DNA from: Colwellia echini
GTDB taxonomy: Bacteria > Pseudomonadota > Gammaproteobacteria > Enterobacterales > Alteromonadaceae
Length of the DNA: 64,000 bases
Assembly: GCF_002843355.2 (NCBI RefSeq)
Contig: NZ_PJAI02000009.1
Coordinates: forward strand, 106,865 to 170,864
Direction of reading: 5' to 3'
Shown here: positions 1 to 8,153 of the stretch, piece after piece
How positions within the stretch are numbered: position 1 is the stretch's first letter
How the letters are laid out: each line of letters begins with the position of its first letter
Notes under the pieces: generated by a model
What the model was told of the DNA's origin: nothing
Seen by the model: only the letters and a program-made list of their open reading frames with translations
Databases searched by the model: none
Made by a program: the position numbers and the translations under genes

Positions 1-1
1 A

Positions 2-697
2 AATAAATCATTAGAAAAACTATTAAAAACAGTTAGTGAGCCTAAGCAGTTAACACCGCTAAAAAGTGATGCTTCAATCGCAGCTTTAGAAGTTAAAGTA
101 GAAGTTACTGAAAGAAGACAAGAGCTAAGTCATAAAGTAAAAAACGATCTTGACGCTACAATTCTAACTAAACTTGAGAATTTACCCTCTCAGGTAAATG
201 ACAGTATTGATGAACTTTCAAAGTTAAAAGAAAAGAGTTATCGTCAAGGTGATTTTCAAGCCATGTATTTTGATGTGGCGGGTTTAATCATTGCCGTGCC
301 GTTAATTGAGTTGGGTGGTATTCATAAAGCTGATAAAACAACTAGTTTAATGGGAAAACCTGACTGGTTTAAAGGCGTAATGCTGCATCGTGATGAAAAA
401 ATTAACGTGGTAGACACTGCCTTATGGGTCATGCCAGAAAAATGTGACGAAACATTAAAAAGTTCGCTAAACTATCAATATATTATCATGCTTAATGATA
501 GTAATTGGGGTTTACTTGCGGAGAATTTAGTTGATACTGTTGTACTATCTCAAGATCAAGTTAAATGGTTAGATACTAGTAGCAAACGACCGTGGTTAGC
601 GGGTTTAGTCAAAGAAAAAATGTGTGCCTTACTTGATGTAAGTGCTTTGATTGAATTGCTTGATAAAGGAAGCGATATTTATACCAGCGTCACCTGA
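2..697 (+). CDS. CheW-like chemotaxis coupling protein (5' partial)
   Basis: The reading frame is open from base 2 to the stop at 695-697, so the gene begins before the window; 231 residues are visible. The N-terminal visible part is charged and helical with no clear domain. From about residue 88 (YFDVAGLIIAVPLIELGGI) it follows the CheW beta-barrel pattern, with a second block around GVMLHRDEKINVVDTA. CheW domains link chemoreceptors to the CheA kinase. In marine gammaproteobacteria a divergent CheW-domain protein usually sits between a ParA-like gene and canonical cheW, and canonical cheW follows here. The ATG at 263 lies inside the domain and is not the start. Confidence 0.8.
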   Translation, partial: NKSLEKLLKTVSEPKQLTPLKSDASIAALEVKVEVTERRQELSHKVKNDLDATILTKLENLPSQVNDSIDELSKLKEKSYRQGDFQAMYFDVAGLIIAVPLIELGGIHKADKTTSLMGKPDWFKGVMLHRDEKINVVDTALWVMPEKCDETLKSSLNYQYIIMLNDSNWGLLAENLVDTVVLSQDQVKWLDTSSKRPWLAGLVKEKMCALLDVSALIELLDKGSDIYTSVT

Positions 698-971
698 AGA
701 TAATTGTCTCAGGAAGACTGAGTAATTTATAACCACAGCATGTTTTATTAAAGGGGGCTTCTTTAAAAATAGATGTAAAGCAGGGGGGACTCAGACTTTC
801 CCAATGCTAGATTTAGAAACACGCTATACGACGTTTTTAATATCAGTTGAATCCTAGATCTTCAGTAGAGTGGGTATATCAATAACAGTAAATTATCCCT
901 GTCTGGGTTAAATTAGACTAAACTAATAAGCATAGACAGTTTAAAAGTAAGTAATTTTAGAGGCGAATAAT

Positions 972-1466
972 ATGTCTAATATAAGACGCAGTACCAGCGA
1001 TAAAACTGAAGTGAATGATGAAGTGTTACAGTGGGTTACCTTTAAGTTAGAAAATGAAACTTACGGTATTAACGTTATGCAAGTTCAAGAGGTTTTACGC
1101 TACAGTGAAATAGCCCCAGTACCAGGAGCACCCCTTTATGTGTTAGGTATTCTTAACTTGCGTGGTAATGTTGTTACCGTGATTGATACACGATCTCGCT
1201 TTGGTCTTGAACCTTGTGATATTACAGATAACACACGTGTTGTTGTTATAGAATCAGAAAAACAAGTGATTGGTATTTTGGTTGATAGCGTTGCTGAAGT
1301 GGTTTATTTGAAATCATCAGAAATAGATATAGCTCCTAATGTAGGTAACGAAGAAAGTGCTCAGTTTATTCAAGGTGTATCAAATAGAGATGGCGAACTA
1401 CTTATCCTCGTTGATTTAGATAAATTATTGTCAGATGATGAGTGGGATGAATTAAAACAGTTTTAA
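972..1466 (+). CDS. cheW: Chemotaxis coupling protein CheW
   Basis: A 164-residue protein of normal CheW length. The conserved core runs from about residue 21 (QWVTFKLENETYGINVMQVQ) through the PGAPLYVLGILNLRGNV block typical of CheW to a C-terminal strand ending in LLILVDLDKLL. CheW is a cytoplasmic scaffold joining methyl-accepting receptors to CheA. It lies 274 bases after the preceding CheW-like gene and before a DUF2802 gene, an order typical of the end of flagellar/chemotaxis loci in Alteromonadales. The start is supported by AGAGG at 960-964. Confidence 0.95.
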   Translation: MSNIRRSTSDKTEVNDEVLQWVTFKLENETYGINVMQVQEVLRYSEIAPVPGAPLYVLGILNLRGNVVTVIDTRSRFGLEPCDITDNTRVVVIESEKQVIGILVDSVAEVVYLKSSEIDIAPNVGNEESAQFIQGVSNRDGELLILVDLDKLLSDDEWDELKQF

Positions 1467-1561
1467 TAAGATTTTTATTTAAACTGATATTTATTTAAAG
1501 TCTGTATTTACAGGCTTTTTCATTTTAGAAATACAGCGTTTTATTAAGGCACATAGTACCA

Positions 1562-2032
1562 ATGTCATTATTAGCAGGTCCAATTATTGCGATTTCAGCG
1601 TTATTTTTAGTGCTATTAAGTAGTACTATTTTCTTTATTTCGTTGAAGAATTATAAACAGAAATTGGTCTTGTTAGATGTCCAAGTGCAAAGTACATCAT
1701 TTTTAATTAATGAATTACAAGGAATTAATAACAAAACTCAACAGCAATTAGATATATTGAAAGCTGCATTTGACCAAGAAACCACTGAAAATAATCAAGT
1801 AACTAAACAATTAGAGCTACGTATTAAAAATCTTCAACAAAAAATGGTTGAACAAGAGCAACGCTTAACTCAATGGCAAGAAAATCAAGGGCAAGATAAG
1901 TTCTATAATCGAGCTTTCAAACTTGCAGCTAAAGGTGCTGATGTTGACGAAATAATGAGTGAGTGTGAACTACCTCGAGCTGAAGTTGAAATGTTATTGT
2001 CTGTTTATCAACAGCGTAATCGTTCGCAATAA
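1562..2032 (+). CDS. DUF2802 family membrane-anchored coiled-coil protein
   Basis: A 156-residue protein. Residues about 4-27 form one hydrophobic segment that should act as a membrane anchor. Residues about 30-115 are rich in Gln, Glu, Lys and Leu and look like a long coiled coil. The C-terminus (AAKGADVDEIMSECELPRAE) resembles a small helix-turn-helix, as in DUF2802 proteins. These are found beside cheW at the end of polar flagellar/chemotaxis clusters. No biochemical function is assigned here. Position suggests a role in polar flagellum or chemotaxis array organisation, which is inference from context only. Confidence 0.75.
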   Translation: MSLLAGPIIAISALFLVLLSSTIFFISLKNYKQKLVLLDVQVQSTSFLINELQGINNKTQQQLDILKAAFDQETTENNQVTKQLELRIKNLQQKMVEQEQRLTQWQENQGQDKFYNRAFKLAAKGADVDEIMSECELPRAEVEMLLSVYQQRNRSQ

Positions 2033-2178
2033 TCACCTATTAGCAGTGTGATTATGTGAATGTAGGAAATACAAATAAGACTGTTTTAAATTAAATCCTT
2101 ATTCACCCTAATATTCATTCCATGTTAGACTGCCTCGTTTTTAAATATATTCTTTATATAGGCAAGGATAAAGGCCCA

Positions 2179-2964
2179 GTGAACTCCGCCATAACTTCCA
2201 TTTCTAAATTATTACTCCTTACGATTATTCTAACATTATCAGCATGTTCTTCTACCGCTGATCAACAACAGAATAGTAATGGAAAAATTACTACCTCAGG
2301 TGATCCTAGAGATCCTTTAGAGGTGATCAATAGACCTTTTTGGATTTTTACTTGGGATTACGTAGATAAGTACATTGCTAAACCCGCATCACAAGTTTAT
2401 ACCGCTTATACACCGCCTTTTTTACGGTCTGGTTTGTACAATATGGCCTTAAACTTAAATGAGCCCTCCAGTATTATTAATAATATATTGCAATTAAAAT
2501 TTACCGATGCCGCTAAAAGCACTGGCAGATTTGTACTTAATAGTACTATTGGTTTATTTGGGTTTTATGACCCCGCGAGTGATTTTGACTGGTCAGTTGA
2601 ACAAGAAGAGTTTGGTGAGGTATTAGGCGTATATGGTGTTCCTGATGGTGCTTACCTTGTAATTCCAGGTTTAGGGCCTAGTTCAGTAAGAGAAGAGGTT
2701 GGGGATTATGTTGATGGTCTATATTGGCCGATGGCAGTCATCGATTTTTGGCCTAATATGGTACGTTTAGGTGTTTTAGGTTTAGAAAAACGTGCGGCGG
2801 TAAGAGATCAAGAGCAATTGGTTTTAGAGTCTGCAGATCCTTATTCATTCATTAAAAATGCTTACTTTCAAAACATGAATTATAAAGTTCATGATGGTAA
2901 CCCGCCAATTATAATTGACGAAGCACAAGAAGCTGAAATAGACGCATTGCTTGATGATTTTTAG
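2179..2964 (+). CDS. mlaA: MlaA (VacJ) family outer-membrane lipid-asymmetry lipoprotein
   Basis: MlaA removes misplaced phospholipids from the outer leaflet of the outer membrane and passes them to the Mla system. The family signature is clear: DPLEVINRPFW near the start of the mature protein, the block NMALNLNEPSSIINN, and GDYVDGLYWP. I place the start at GTG 2179 because AAGG lies just upstream and the protein then opens with a compact lipoprotein signal ending in LSAC. An upstream ATG at 2122 would add 19 residues with no ribosome binding site. The resulting length is 261 residues. The other mla genes are not in this window. Confidence 0.9.
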   Translation: MNSAITSISKLLLLTIILTLSACSSTADQQQNSNGKITTSGDPRDPLEVINRPFWIFTWDYVDKYIAKPASQVYTAYTPPFLRSGLYNMALNLNEPSSIINNILQLKFTDAAKSTGRFVLNSTIGLFGFYDPASDFDWSVEQEEFGEVLGVYGVPDGAYLVIPGLGPSSVREEVGDYVDGLYWPMAVIDFWPNMVRLGVLGLEKRAAVRDQEQLVLESADPYSFIKNAYFQNMNYKVHDGNPPIIIDEAQEAEIDALLDDF

Positions 2965-2973
2965 GGATAACTA

Positions 2974-3020
2974 TTTTTGCTATTAATGCCTTGTTTAAGA
3001 GCTAGGCATTAATAGTAAAA
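2974..3020 (+). other. Stem-loop between mlaA and ribH
   Basis: CTATTAATGCC at 2980-2990 is followed by its exact reverse complement at 3005-3015, with a 14-base loop. The arms are flanked by TTTT on the left and AAAA on the right. That is the reverse of an intrinsic terminator, which needs a T-run on the right. It may protect the 3' end of the mlaA mRNA or assist Rho-independent pausing; function unknown. Confidence 0.5.
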
Positions 3021-3139
3021 TAAAAAACTGATTAGAATTTGCTGAATAAGCGAATTTTATAATAAACGAGTACCTATGCAGGTAACAATTTGTTAGAATT
3101 GCGGCAAATTTTTTAGACACACCATATTGGAATTATTAA

Positions 3140-3604
3140 ATGAATATTATTGAAGGTTCGTTTGAAGCGAAAGGCAAAAAATTCGCAATCGTAGTATCAC
3201 GTTTTAACCACTTTATTGTAGACAGTTTATTAGAAGGTGCAATTGATGCCCTTAAACGTCATGGCAATGTAAATGATGACGATATTACTGTTATTCGTGT
3301 ACCTGGCGCTTATGAACTTCCGCTTGTTGCTAAAAAGGTTGCGGCTAAAGGTGAATGTGACGCAATTATCGCAATTGGTGCGGTAATTCGTGGTGGCACA
3401 CCGCATTTTGACTTTGTTGCAGGTGAAAGTAATAAAGGTTTAGCGCAAGTTTGTTTAGATTCAGGTATTCCTGTTTCATTTGGTGTTATTACCACAGATT
3501 CTATTGAACAAGCCATTGAGCGTGCAGGCACTAAAGCCGGTAATAAAGGTGCTGAAGCAGCTTTAGGCGCGTTAGAAATGGTTAATGTATTAGATCAAAT
3601 ATAA
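3140..3604 (+). CDS. ribH: 6,7-dimethyl-8-ribityllumazine synthase
   Basis: This enzyme condenses 5-amino-6-ribitylamino-uracil with 3,4-dihydroxy-2-butanone phosphate, the penultimate step of riboflavin synthesis. The 154-residue length is standard. Seen motifs are SRFNHFIV near residue 20, the GAYELP block, [17 protein letters not shown] containing the catalytic His, and PVSFGVIT near the C-terminus. It is followed by nusB, thiL and pgpA as in many gammaproteobacteria, but ribD, ribE and ribBA, often just upstream, are replaced by mlaA. No FMN-riboswitch-like sequence is visible upstream. Confidence 0.97.
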   Translation: MNIIEGSFEAKGKKFAIVVSRFNHFIVDSLLEGAIDALKRHGNVNDDDITVIRVPGAYELPLVAKKVAAKGECDAIIAIGAVIRGGTPHFDFVAGESNKGLAQVCLDSGIPVSFGVITTDSIEQAIERAGTKAGNKGAEAALGALEMVNVLDQI

Positions 3605-3694
3605 TCTATTACCCTATTTAATCTTAGCTCAACATGAACAGTGCTTTTATGGCAAATTATTATCAATAATTGATGCTATGTTTAATGCTCATAA

Positions 3695-3726
3695 TTTTTC
3701 AGTCGGTAATCTTATCGACTGAAAAA
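3695..3726 (+). other. Perfect inverted repeat between ribH and nusB
   Basis: TTTTTCAGTCG at 3695-3705 is matched by CGACTGAAAAA at 3716-3726 with a 10-base loop. As with the hairpin after mlaA, the T-run is on the left arm and the A-run on the right, so it is not a classical terminator on either strand. It could be an mRNA processing or stability element within the ribH-nusB transcript. Confidence 0.5.
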
Positions 3727-3769
3727 ATACAGTAACCTGAGTTAAGTTTAATTAACTATATTAAGAAAA

Positions 3770-4198
3770 GTGAAACATATTTTGAAACCGTCTCCTAGAA
3801 GAAAAGCCCGTGAACTAGCTGTACAAGCAATTTATTCATGGCAAGTTAGTCAAAACCCAGCGAAGGAAATTGAAGTTAACTTTATCGCTGAAAATAGCAA
3901 ACGTCGCTTTGATATTGAATATTTTCAATTGTTATTACGTGGTGTTACTTCTGAGATTACCGATATTGATGCTGCTATTTCACCCTTCGTAGATCGTCCT
4001 CTTGATGATATAGATCAGGTGGAAAAAGCCATTTTACGTGTAGCTGTACTTGAACTTAAAGATTGTACTGACGTGCCTTATCGTGTTGTTATCAACGAAG
4101 CTATTGAATTAGCTAAAGCATTTGCCGCTGATGACAGTCACAAATTTGTAAACGGTGTTTTAGATAAAACAGTTAAGTTAATTCGCCCTGAAGAATAA
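3770..4198 (+). CDS. nusB: Transcription antitermination factor NusB
   Basis: NusB binds boxA RNA together with S10 (NusE) and supports antitermination in rRNA operons. The 142-residue sequence contains RRKARELAVQAIYSW near the start, DVPYRVVINEAIELAKAF and the C-terminal DDSHKFVNGVLDK, all hallmarks of NusB. The start could be GTG 3770 or TTG 3782. The latter would give MKPSPRRKAREL, very like the enterobacterial N-terminus, so the four extra residues are uncertain. The upstream AAGAAAAG sequence does not decide between them. It is 38 bases upstream of thiL and likely co-transcribed. Confidence 0.95.
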   Translation: MKHILKPSPRRKARELAVQAIYSWQVSQNPAKEIEVNFIAENSKRRFDIEYFQLLLRGVTSEITDIDAAISPFVDRPLDDIDQVEKAILRVAVLELKDCTDVPYRVVINEAIELAKAFAADDSHKFVNGVLDKTVKLIRPEE

Positions 4199-4236
4199 GT
4201 TATTAATATATTTATATTAGTGACGAAAGGCTTAGT

Positions 4237-5199
4237 ATGAAAGAGTTCGAATTAATAAAACAATTCTTTAGTAAACAGTTAGTTAAGCGTAAAGATGTAG
4301 TGCTTGGTATTGGTGACGATTGTGCTGTTTTAGCGCCAATTGAAAATCAAAATGTAGTGGTCACCACCGACACATTAGTTGCTGGTGTACACTTTCCACT
4401 GGATACAAGTCCTAAAGCTATTGGTCATAAAGCTGTTGCAGTCAATTTATCAGACATTGCAGCAATGGGAGCAAAGCCTAGTTGGATCTCTTTAGCTATA
4501 ACTGTACCTGAAGTTGATGAAGCTTGGTTAGAAGCATTTGCTGAAGGTGTATTTGAGTTGTGTGAGTTTTACAATGTACAACTTATTGGTGGTGATACCA
4601 CCCAAGGCCCCTTAAGTATTACTATCACTGCTCAAGGGTTAACCCCTAAAGATAGTTACTTATCACGATCTGGTGCTAAAGCAGGTGATTGGCTTTATGT
4701 TACGGGTGATCTTGGTGATGCGGCTTTAGCATTACAGCAAATTACCGGTAAAGTGGAATTAGAACCACAACATATTAGCAGCATTAAAGCTAAGCTCGAC
4801 TTTCCAAAACCAAGAGTATTAGCCGGACAAACATTACGAGAGTATGCCTCTGCCGCAATTGATCTTTCTGATGGCTTAATTGCTGATTTAGGTCATATAT
4901 GCCAAGCATCTAATGTTGGCGCTAATATTGTACTTGATGCTATACCACTTTCTACAATTATGCGCGAAAGCTTACTGATTGATGATGCTCTTTCATTAGC
5001 ATTATCAGGCGGCGATGACTACGAGTTATTATTTACTGTCTCAGAAGATAATAAGGTAGGTATGGAAACGGCCATGTCACATGCTGGTACGCCTATTACT
5101 TGTATTGGTCAATTAAATACCTCACGTACTATTTCTACCACATTAAATAATAAACCTACGTCTATTAAAGCGAATGGCTTCGAACACTTTTCAGATTAA
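4237..5199 (+). CDS. thiL: Thiamine-monophosphate kinase
   Basis: ThiL phosphorylates thiamine monophosphate to the active cofactor thiamine pyrophosphate using ATP. The 320-residue length is usual. Features seen are VLGIGDDCAVL near residue 25 (metal/ATP-binding Asp residues), TTDTLVAGVHF, the AVNLSDIAAMGAKP block, GGDTTQGPLSITIT, and ALSGGDDYELLFT in the C-terminal half. These are diagnostic of the AIR-synthase-like ThiL fold. It lies 38 bases after nusB and upstream of pgpA, the normal neighbourhood in gammaproteobacteria. Confidence 0.97.
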   Translation: MKEFELIKQFFSKQLVKRKDVVLGIGDDCAVLAPIENQNVVVTTDTLVAGVHFPLDTSPKAIGHKAVAVNLSDIAAMGAKPSWISLAITVPEVDEAWLEAFAEGVFELCEFYNVQLIGGDTTQGPLSITITAQGLTPKDSYLSRSGAKAGDWLYVTGDLGDAALALQQITGKVELEPQHISSIKAKLDFPKPRVLAGQTLREYASAAIDLSDGLIADLGHICQASNVGANIVLDAIPLSTIMRESLLIDDALSLALSGGDDYELLFTVSEDNKVGMETAMSHAGTPITCIGQLNTSRTISTTLNNKPTSIKANGFEHFSD

Positions 5200-5350
5200 C
5201 ACTGTTAGTCATAGTTGCTCATAGTTTCAATAAAAATGCGTTACTGAACATTAATTGTATCAACTAATGTTCAGTATTTCGGAATAAGAATTAAGCTTAT
5301 CAATAACCAACAACAGCTAACAGTAAACAAACCAGTTAAGAGTCTGTGAC

Positions 5351-5827
5351 ATGTCAGAGAAAAGTGTAAAAGTTAAATTTAACCTTGCTAGCCCTATACA
5401 ATTTTTGGCCTTAGGTTTTGGTAGTGGTTTAGCCCCTAAAGCGCCAGGTACTTTTGGCACGCTTGCAGCTGTTCCTTTATTTTTATTGTTGAGTGGACTA
5501 ACACCTTTAATTTACGGGCTAATCGTTTTAGTGATTTGTATCGCTGGCGTCTATATTTGTGGTAAAGCAGCAAGTGATGTTGGTGTACATGATCATGGAG
5601 CCATAGTCTGGGATGAGTTTGCTGGTTTTTTTATTACCATGTTTATGATTCCGGTAAGTTGGCAAAGTATTTTAGTTGGCTTTTTGCTCTTTCGAGTTTT
5701 AGATATTGTCAAACCTTGGCCTATTTCTGTCGCAGATAAAAAATTAACGGGTGGCTTTGGGATCATGTTTGACGATATTCTTGCTGGGATATTGGCACTG
5801 GTCATTATGCACTTTATTTTTAGCTAA
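5351..5827 (+). CDS. pgpA: Phosphatidylglycerophosphatase A
   Basis: PgpA dephosphorylates phosphatidylglycerol phosphate to phosphatidylglycerol in the inner membrane. The 158-residue protein has the family motifs GLAPKAPGTFGT near residue 26, HDHGAIVWDEFAGFF in the middle (acidic metal-binding residues), FRVLDIVKPWPI and GFGIMFDDILAG at the end. About four hydrophobic segments are visible. It is separated from thiL by 151 bases but keeps the standard nusB-thiL-pgpA order. Confidence 0.95.
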   Translation: MSEKSVKVKFNLASPIQFLALGFGSGLAPKAPGTFGTLAAVPLFLLLSGLTPLIYGLIVLVICIAGVYICGKAASDVGVHDHGAIVWDEFAGFFITMFMIPVSWQSILVGFLLFRVLDIVKPWPISVADKKLTGGFGIMFDDILAGILALVIMHFIFS

Positions 5828-6166
5828 ATACCTCATCATCATTTAGAACTTAATTTACAAGTTTAATTTATAACTAATGGTAAGTTCGTTATTAAGAAGC
5901 CATTTTTTGATACATTTTCTTACTTTAGATTAATAGTATTATGATTATTTATACGCTACTTTTAAGTCAGGTGATAAATAATGCTAAGTAATAAGCTTTG
6001 AAATTAAATGATAATATTTCGTTTACCTACTTGTTTTAGCATAAGTTGCCCTCAAGTCTATATTAAGTGGCACATTGTTATTCAACGATTAATATAATTG
6101 AACACAATTGCCATTTAGGTACATAGTCATTAGTAGCTAATAAGAAACAGCAAAAAAGGAATACCT
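5828..6166 (+). other. Intergenic region pgpA-hpf (339 bases)
   Basis: I see no open frame with coding character, no terminator with a T-run, and no convincing sigma-70 or sigma-54 promoter. TATAAT at about 6093-6098 lacks a properly spaced -35. The ribosome binding site of hpf (AAAAAAGGA just before the ATG) is the only clear signal. Confidence 0.5.
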
Positions 6167-6523
6167 ATGAAAATAAATCTTTCTGGTCATCACGTAGAAG
6201 TTAACGATACAATCAAAGAACATATAGAAGAAAAATTTTCTAAAATTGCTAGTCATTTTCCAACACTCATAACGTTAGATGTAATTCTTTCGAAAGAACA
6301 TCATAAAATTAAAGTCGAATTAACCACAAATTATGAAGGCGGACATATCTCAGCTACAGGTAGCGATGAGGTTATGTATCCAGCTATAGCAAGTGCGGCT
6401 AAAAAATTAGATGCTGCATTGAAGCATAGAAAAGGTCAATTAAAAGCTAATTTACATGCTAAACCTGAGGCAACAACGCCTGAAATTGCCCATGAAAAAG
6501 TTCAAGAGATGGACTTAAGCTAA
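6167..6523 (+). CDS. hpf: Ribosome hibernation promoting factor, short HPF/YfiA type
   Basis: The 118-residue protein matches the ribosome-associated HPF/RaiA fold: MKINLSGHHVEVNDTIKEHI at the start, alternating beta strands, and the basic helix SAAKKLDAALKHRKGQLK. Such proteins bind the 30S decoding region in stationary phase and either dimerise or silence 70S ribosomes. The length and lack of a second domain show it is the short form. A C-terminal tail of about 20 residues rich in Glu and Pro makes assignment between HPF and YfiA uncertain. It stands alone, not in the rpoN operon where hpf often lies. Confidence 0.9.
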   Translation: MKINLSGHHVEVNDTIKEHIEEKFSKIASHFPTLITLDVILSKEHHKIKVELTTNYEGGHISATGSDEVMYPAIASAAKKLDAALKHRKGQLKANLHAKPEATTPEIAHEKVQEMDLS

Positions 6524-6552
6524 TTTCTAAAACATAAGAAATACAGCCCTAT

Positions 6553-6587
6553 AAAAACTGCTGAACTTGGTTCGCAGTTTTTTTTTG
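6553..6587 (+). terminator. Intrinsic terminator of hpf
   Basis: AAAAACTGC and GCAGTTTTT form a stem with an inner GAAC/GTTC extension, followed directly by a run of nine T. It lies 30 bases after the hpf stop codon. Confidence 0.9.
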
Positions 6588-6637
6588 TCGTTTTTTTGAT
6601 AACTTTATTATACAAACCTAATACACTAAGATGAATT

Positions 6638-6797
6638 ATACCAAATGAATTAAAGAATGGAGCAAAATTCAATGAGGAAAAATAGTCAAGTTCAAGGCGC
6701 GAGATTGAGTTATTGCTGGCTTATGAGATTGAGCGTAACGCAGAAATTGATTATTTAGACCATTTGAAGATAATTGATTCATTATTTCAATTGGTAT
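6638..6797. repeat. MITE-like repeat, about 160 bases
   Basis: The element is bounded by imperfect terminal inverted repeats: ATACCAAATGAATTAAAG on the left and the reverse complement of a right end ending in TCAATTGGTAT. It contains no open frame of note and has a CAAGGCGCGAG core. A solo right end with close similarity lies at 13819-13856, so this is a dispersed family rather than unique sequence. No transposase is present. Function unknown; likely a non-autonomous mobile element. Confidence 0.65.
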
Positions 6798-6895
6798 TTG
6801 AATCTATTTAGGTTAATTAATTTCTATATCCCTGCTTGCTGTGCAATAATCTGTTTAATTCATACTATAAAGTATTACCGTACAAGGAATATTTG

Positions 6896-8143
6896 ATGCG
6901 CTCTATTTTTTTTAAAAAAAACCTAATAATTATAAATAAACCTTCATTAGTTGCTATTTTAGCTTTTACTTTTGGATTATCTGCTTGCTCAGAGCCTGAG
7001 GTTAAAATGCAACCACCAGCTCCTGCAGTATCTGTTTATTCAATAAAAGCAGAATCAATAGGCGGCTATCGTGAGTTTGTTGCTCGCACCGAGGCTTTTA
7101 AAACAGCCGATTTACGGGCTCGTGTTGAAGGAGAGTTACTAGAACGTCACTTTACTGAAGGTAGTATTGTTGAAAAAGGGCAAGTGCTTTTAAAAATTGA
7201 TCCCGCAGCCTATAAAGCCGCTTTATCATCGGCAAAAGCTGATTTAAGTTCTAGAATATCAGGCGAAAATAACGCGAAAAGTAACTTAAAACGCGCTAAT
7301 GACCTTATTAACGATGGGTATATATCTCAATCTGATTTTGACCGATTAACTACCGAGGAATCACAAGCAACATCTGCGGTTAAGGCGGCAGAGGCTGCGC
7401 TTGAAAAAGCAGAGCTTAATTTAAGTTATACCACCATTACCGCACCTTTTACTGGGCGTATTGGTAAAGTCAATTATAACGTAGGTAATATTGTTAGTCC
7501 TACAAGCAATACGCTAGCAACGCTAATTGTAACAGATCCTATTTATGTTAGTTTTCAAGTAGAAGAAAGTGTCTATATTTCCTATCAACAAGCGCATCAA
7601 GGTGCACACAAAACGGGTGGGGTTGAATTCGATATTTCATTACGCCTACCGAATAACTCTGAATACCTTGAAAAAGGTAAATTAGACTTTGCTAATACCA
7701 AAATTTCTGAAGGTATGGGTACTGTTGAATTGCGAACTGTTTTTCCTAATCCACAGAATATAATTCTTCCAGGATTATTTGTGACCTTAACTCTTGAAAG
7801 TAAAAAGAAAGAAGAAGTAGCGTTAATTCCACAAGCTGCCGTACAAGAAAATCAACAAGGTAAATTTGTACTTATTGTTGATGCAGATAATAAAGTTAGC
7901 CAACGTCATGTGGTATTAGGTAGAAGAATTAATGCCATGTGGGCTGTTGAAAGTGGTGTTAGTGTTGGTGAAAAAGTTATTGTTGAGGGATTACAAAAAG
8001 TTCGTTCTGGTGTTGAAGTTAATCCCGTTGAAAAATATGTAGATCCTTTGGTAGGTACCATTTCAGATATTGATAATAAATCAGTCGATTCAGCAAAAGT
8101 AACTGAGCCTATTAGTAGCCCTAGTGCTAAAGCTGACAAGTAA
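6896..8143 (+). CDS. RND efflux pump periplasmic adaptor (membrane fusion) lipoprotein
   Basis: This adaptor bridges an inner-membrane RND pump and an outer-membrane channel. I start at ATG 6896, which has AAGGA seven bases upstream and yields a lipoprotein signal ending LSAC; an upstream ATG at 6836 adds 20 unlikely residues. The mature part shows the first lipoyl half (ADLRARVEGELLERHFTEGS), a helical hairpin of about 70 residues, the second lipoyl half (TITAPFTGRIGKVNYNVGN), and a beta-barrel with the LPGLFVTL motif. The length is 415 residues. It is 10 bases upstream of its pump gene. It resembles AcrA/MexA; the substrate is not predictable. No outer-membrane factor gene is adjacent. Confidence 0.95.
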   Translation: MRSIFFKKNLIIINKPSLVAILAFTFGLSACSEPEVKMQPPAPAVSVYSIKAESIGGYREFVARTEAFKTADLRARVEGELLERHFTEGSIVEKGQVLLKIDPAAYKAALSSAKADLSSRISGENNAKSNLKRANDLINDGYISQSDFDRLTTEESQATSAVKAAEAALEKAELNLSYTTITAPFTGRIGKVNYNVGNIVSPTSNTLATLIVTDPIYVSFQVEESVYISYQQAHQGAHKTGGVEFDISLRLPNNSEYLEKGKLDFANTKISEGMGTVELRTVFPNPQNIILPGLFVTLTLESKKKEEVALIPQAAVQENQQGKFVLIVDADNKVSQRHVVLGRRINAMWAVESGVSVGEKVIVEGLQKVRSGVEVNPVEKYVDPLVGTISDIDNKSVDSAKVTEPISSPSAKADK

Positions 8144-8153
8144 GGGCGATTTT

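Noticed and set aside
2965..3139. FMN riboswitch upstream of ribH
   Set aside because: None of the conserved RFN-element blocks are present; only a simple stem-loop is seen.
6010..6110. Sigma-54 promoter for hpf
   Set aside because: TGGCAC occurs but the spaced TTGC partner is missing.
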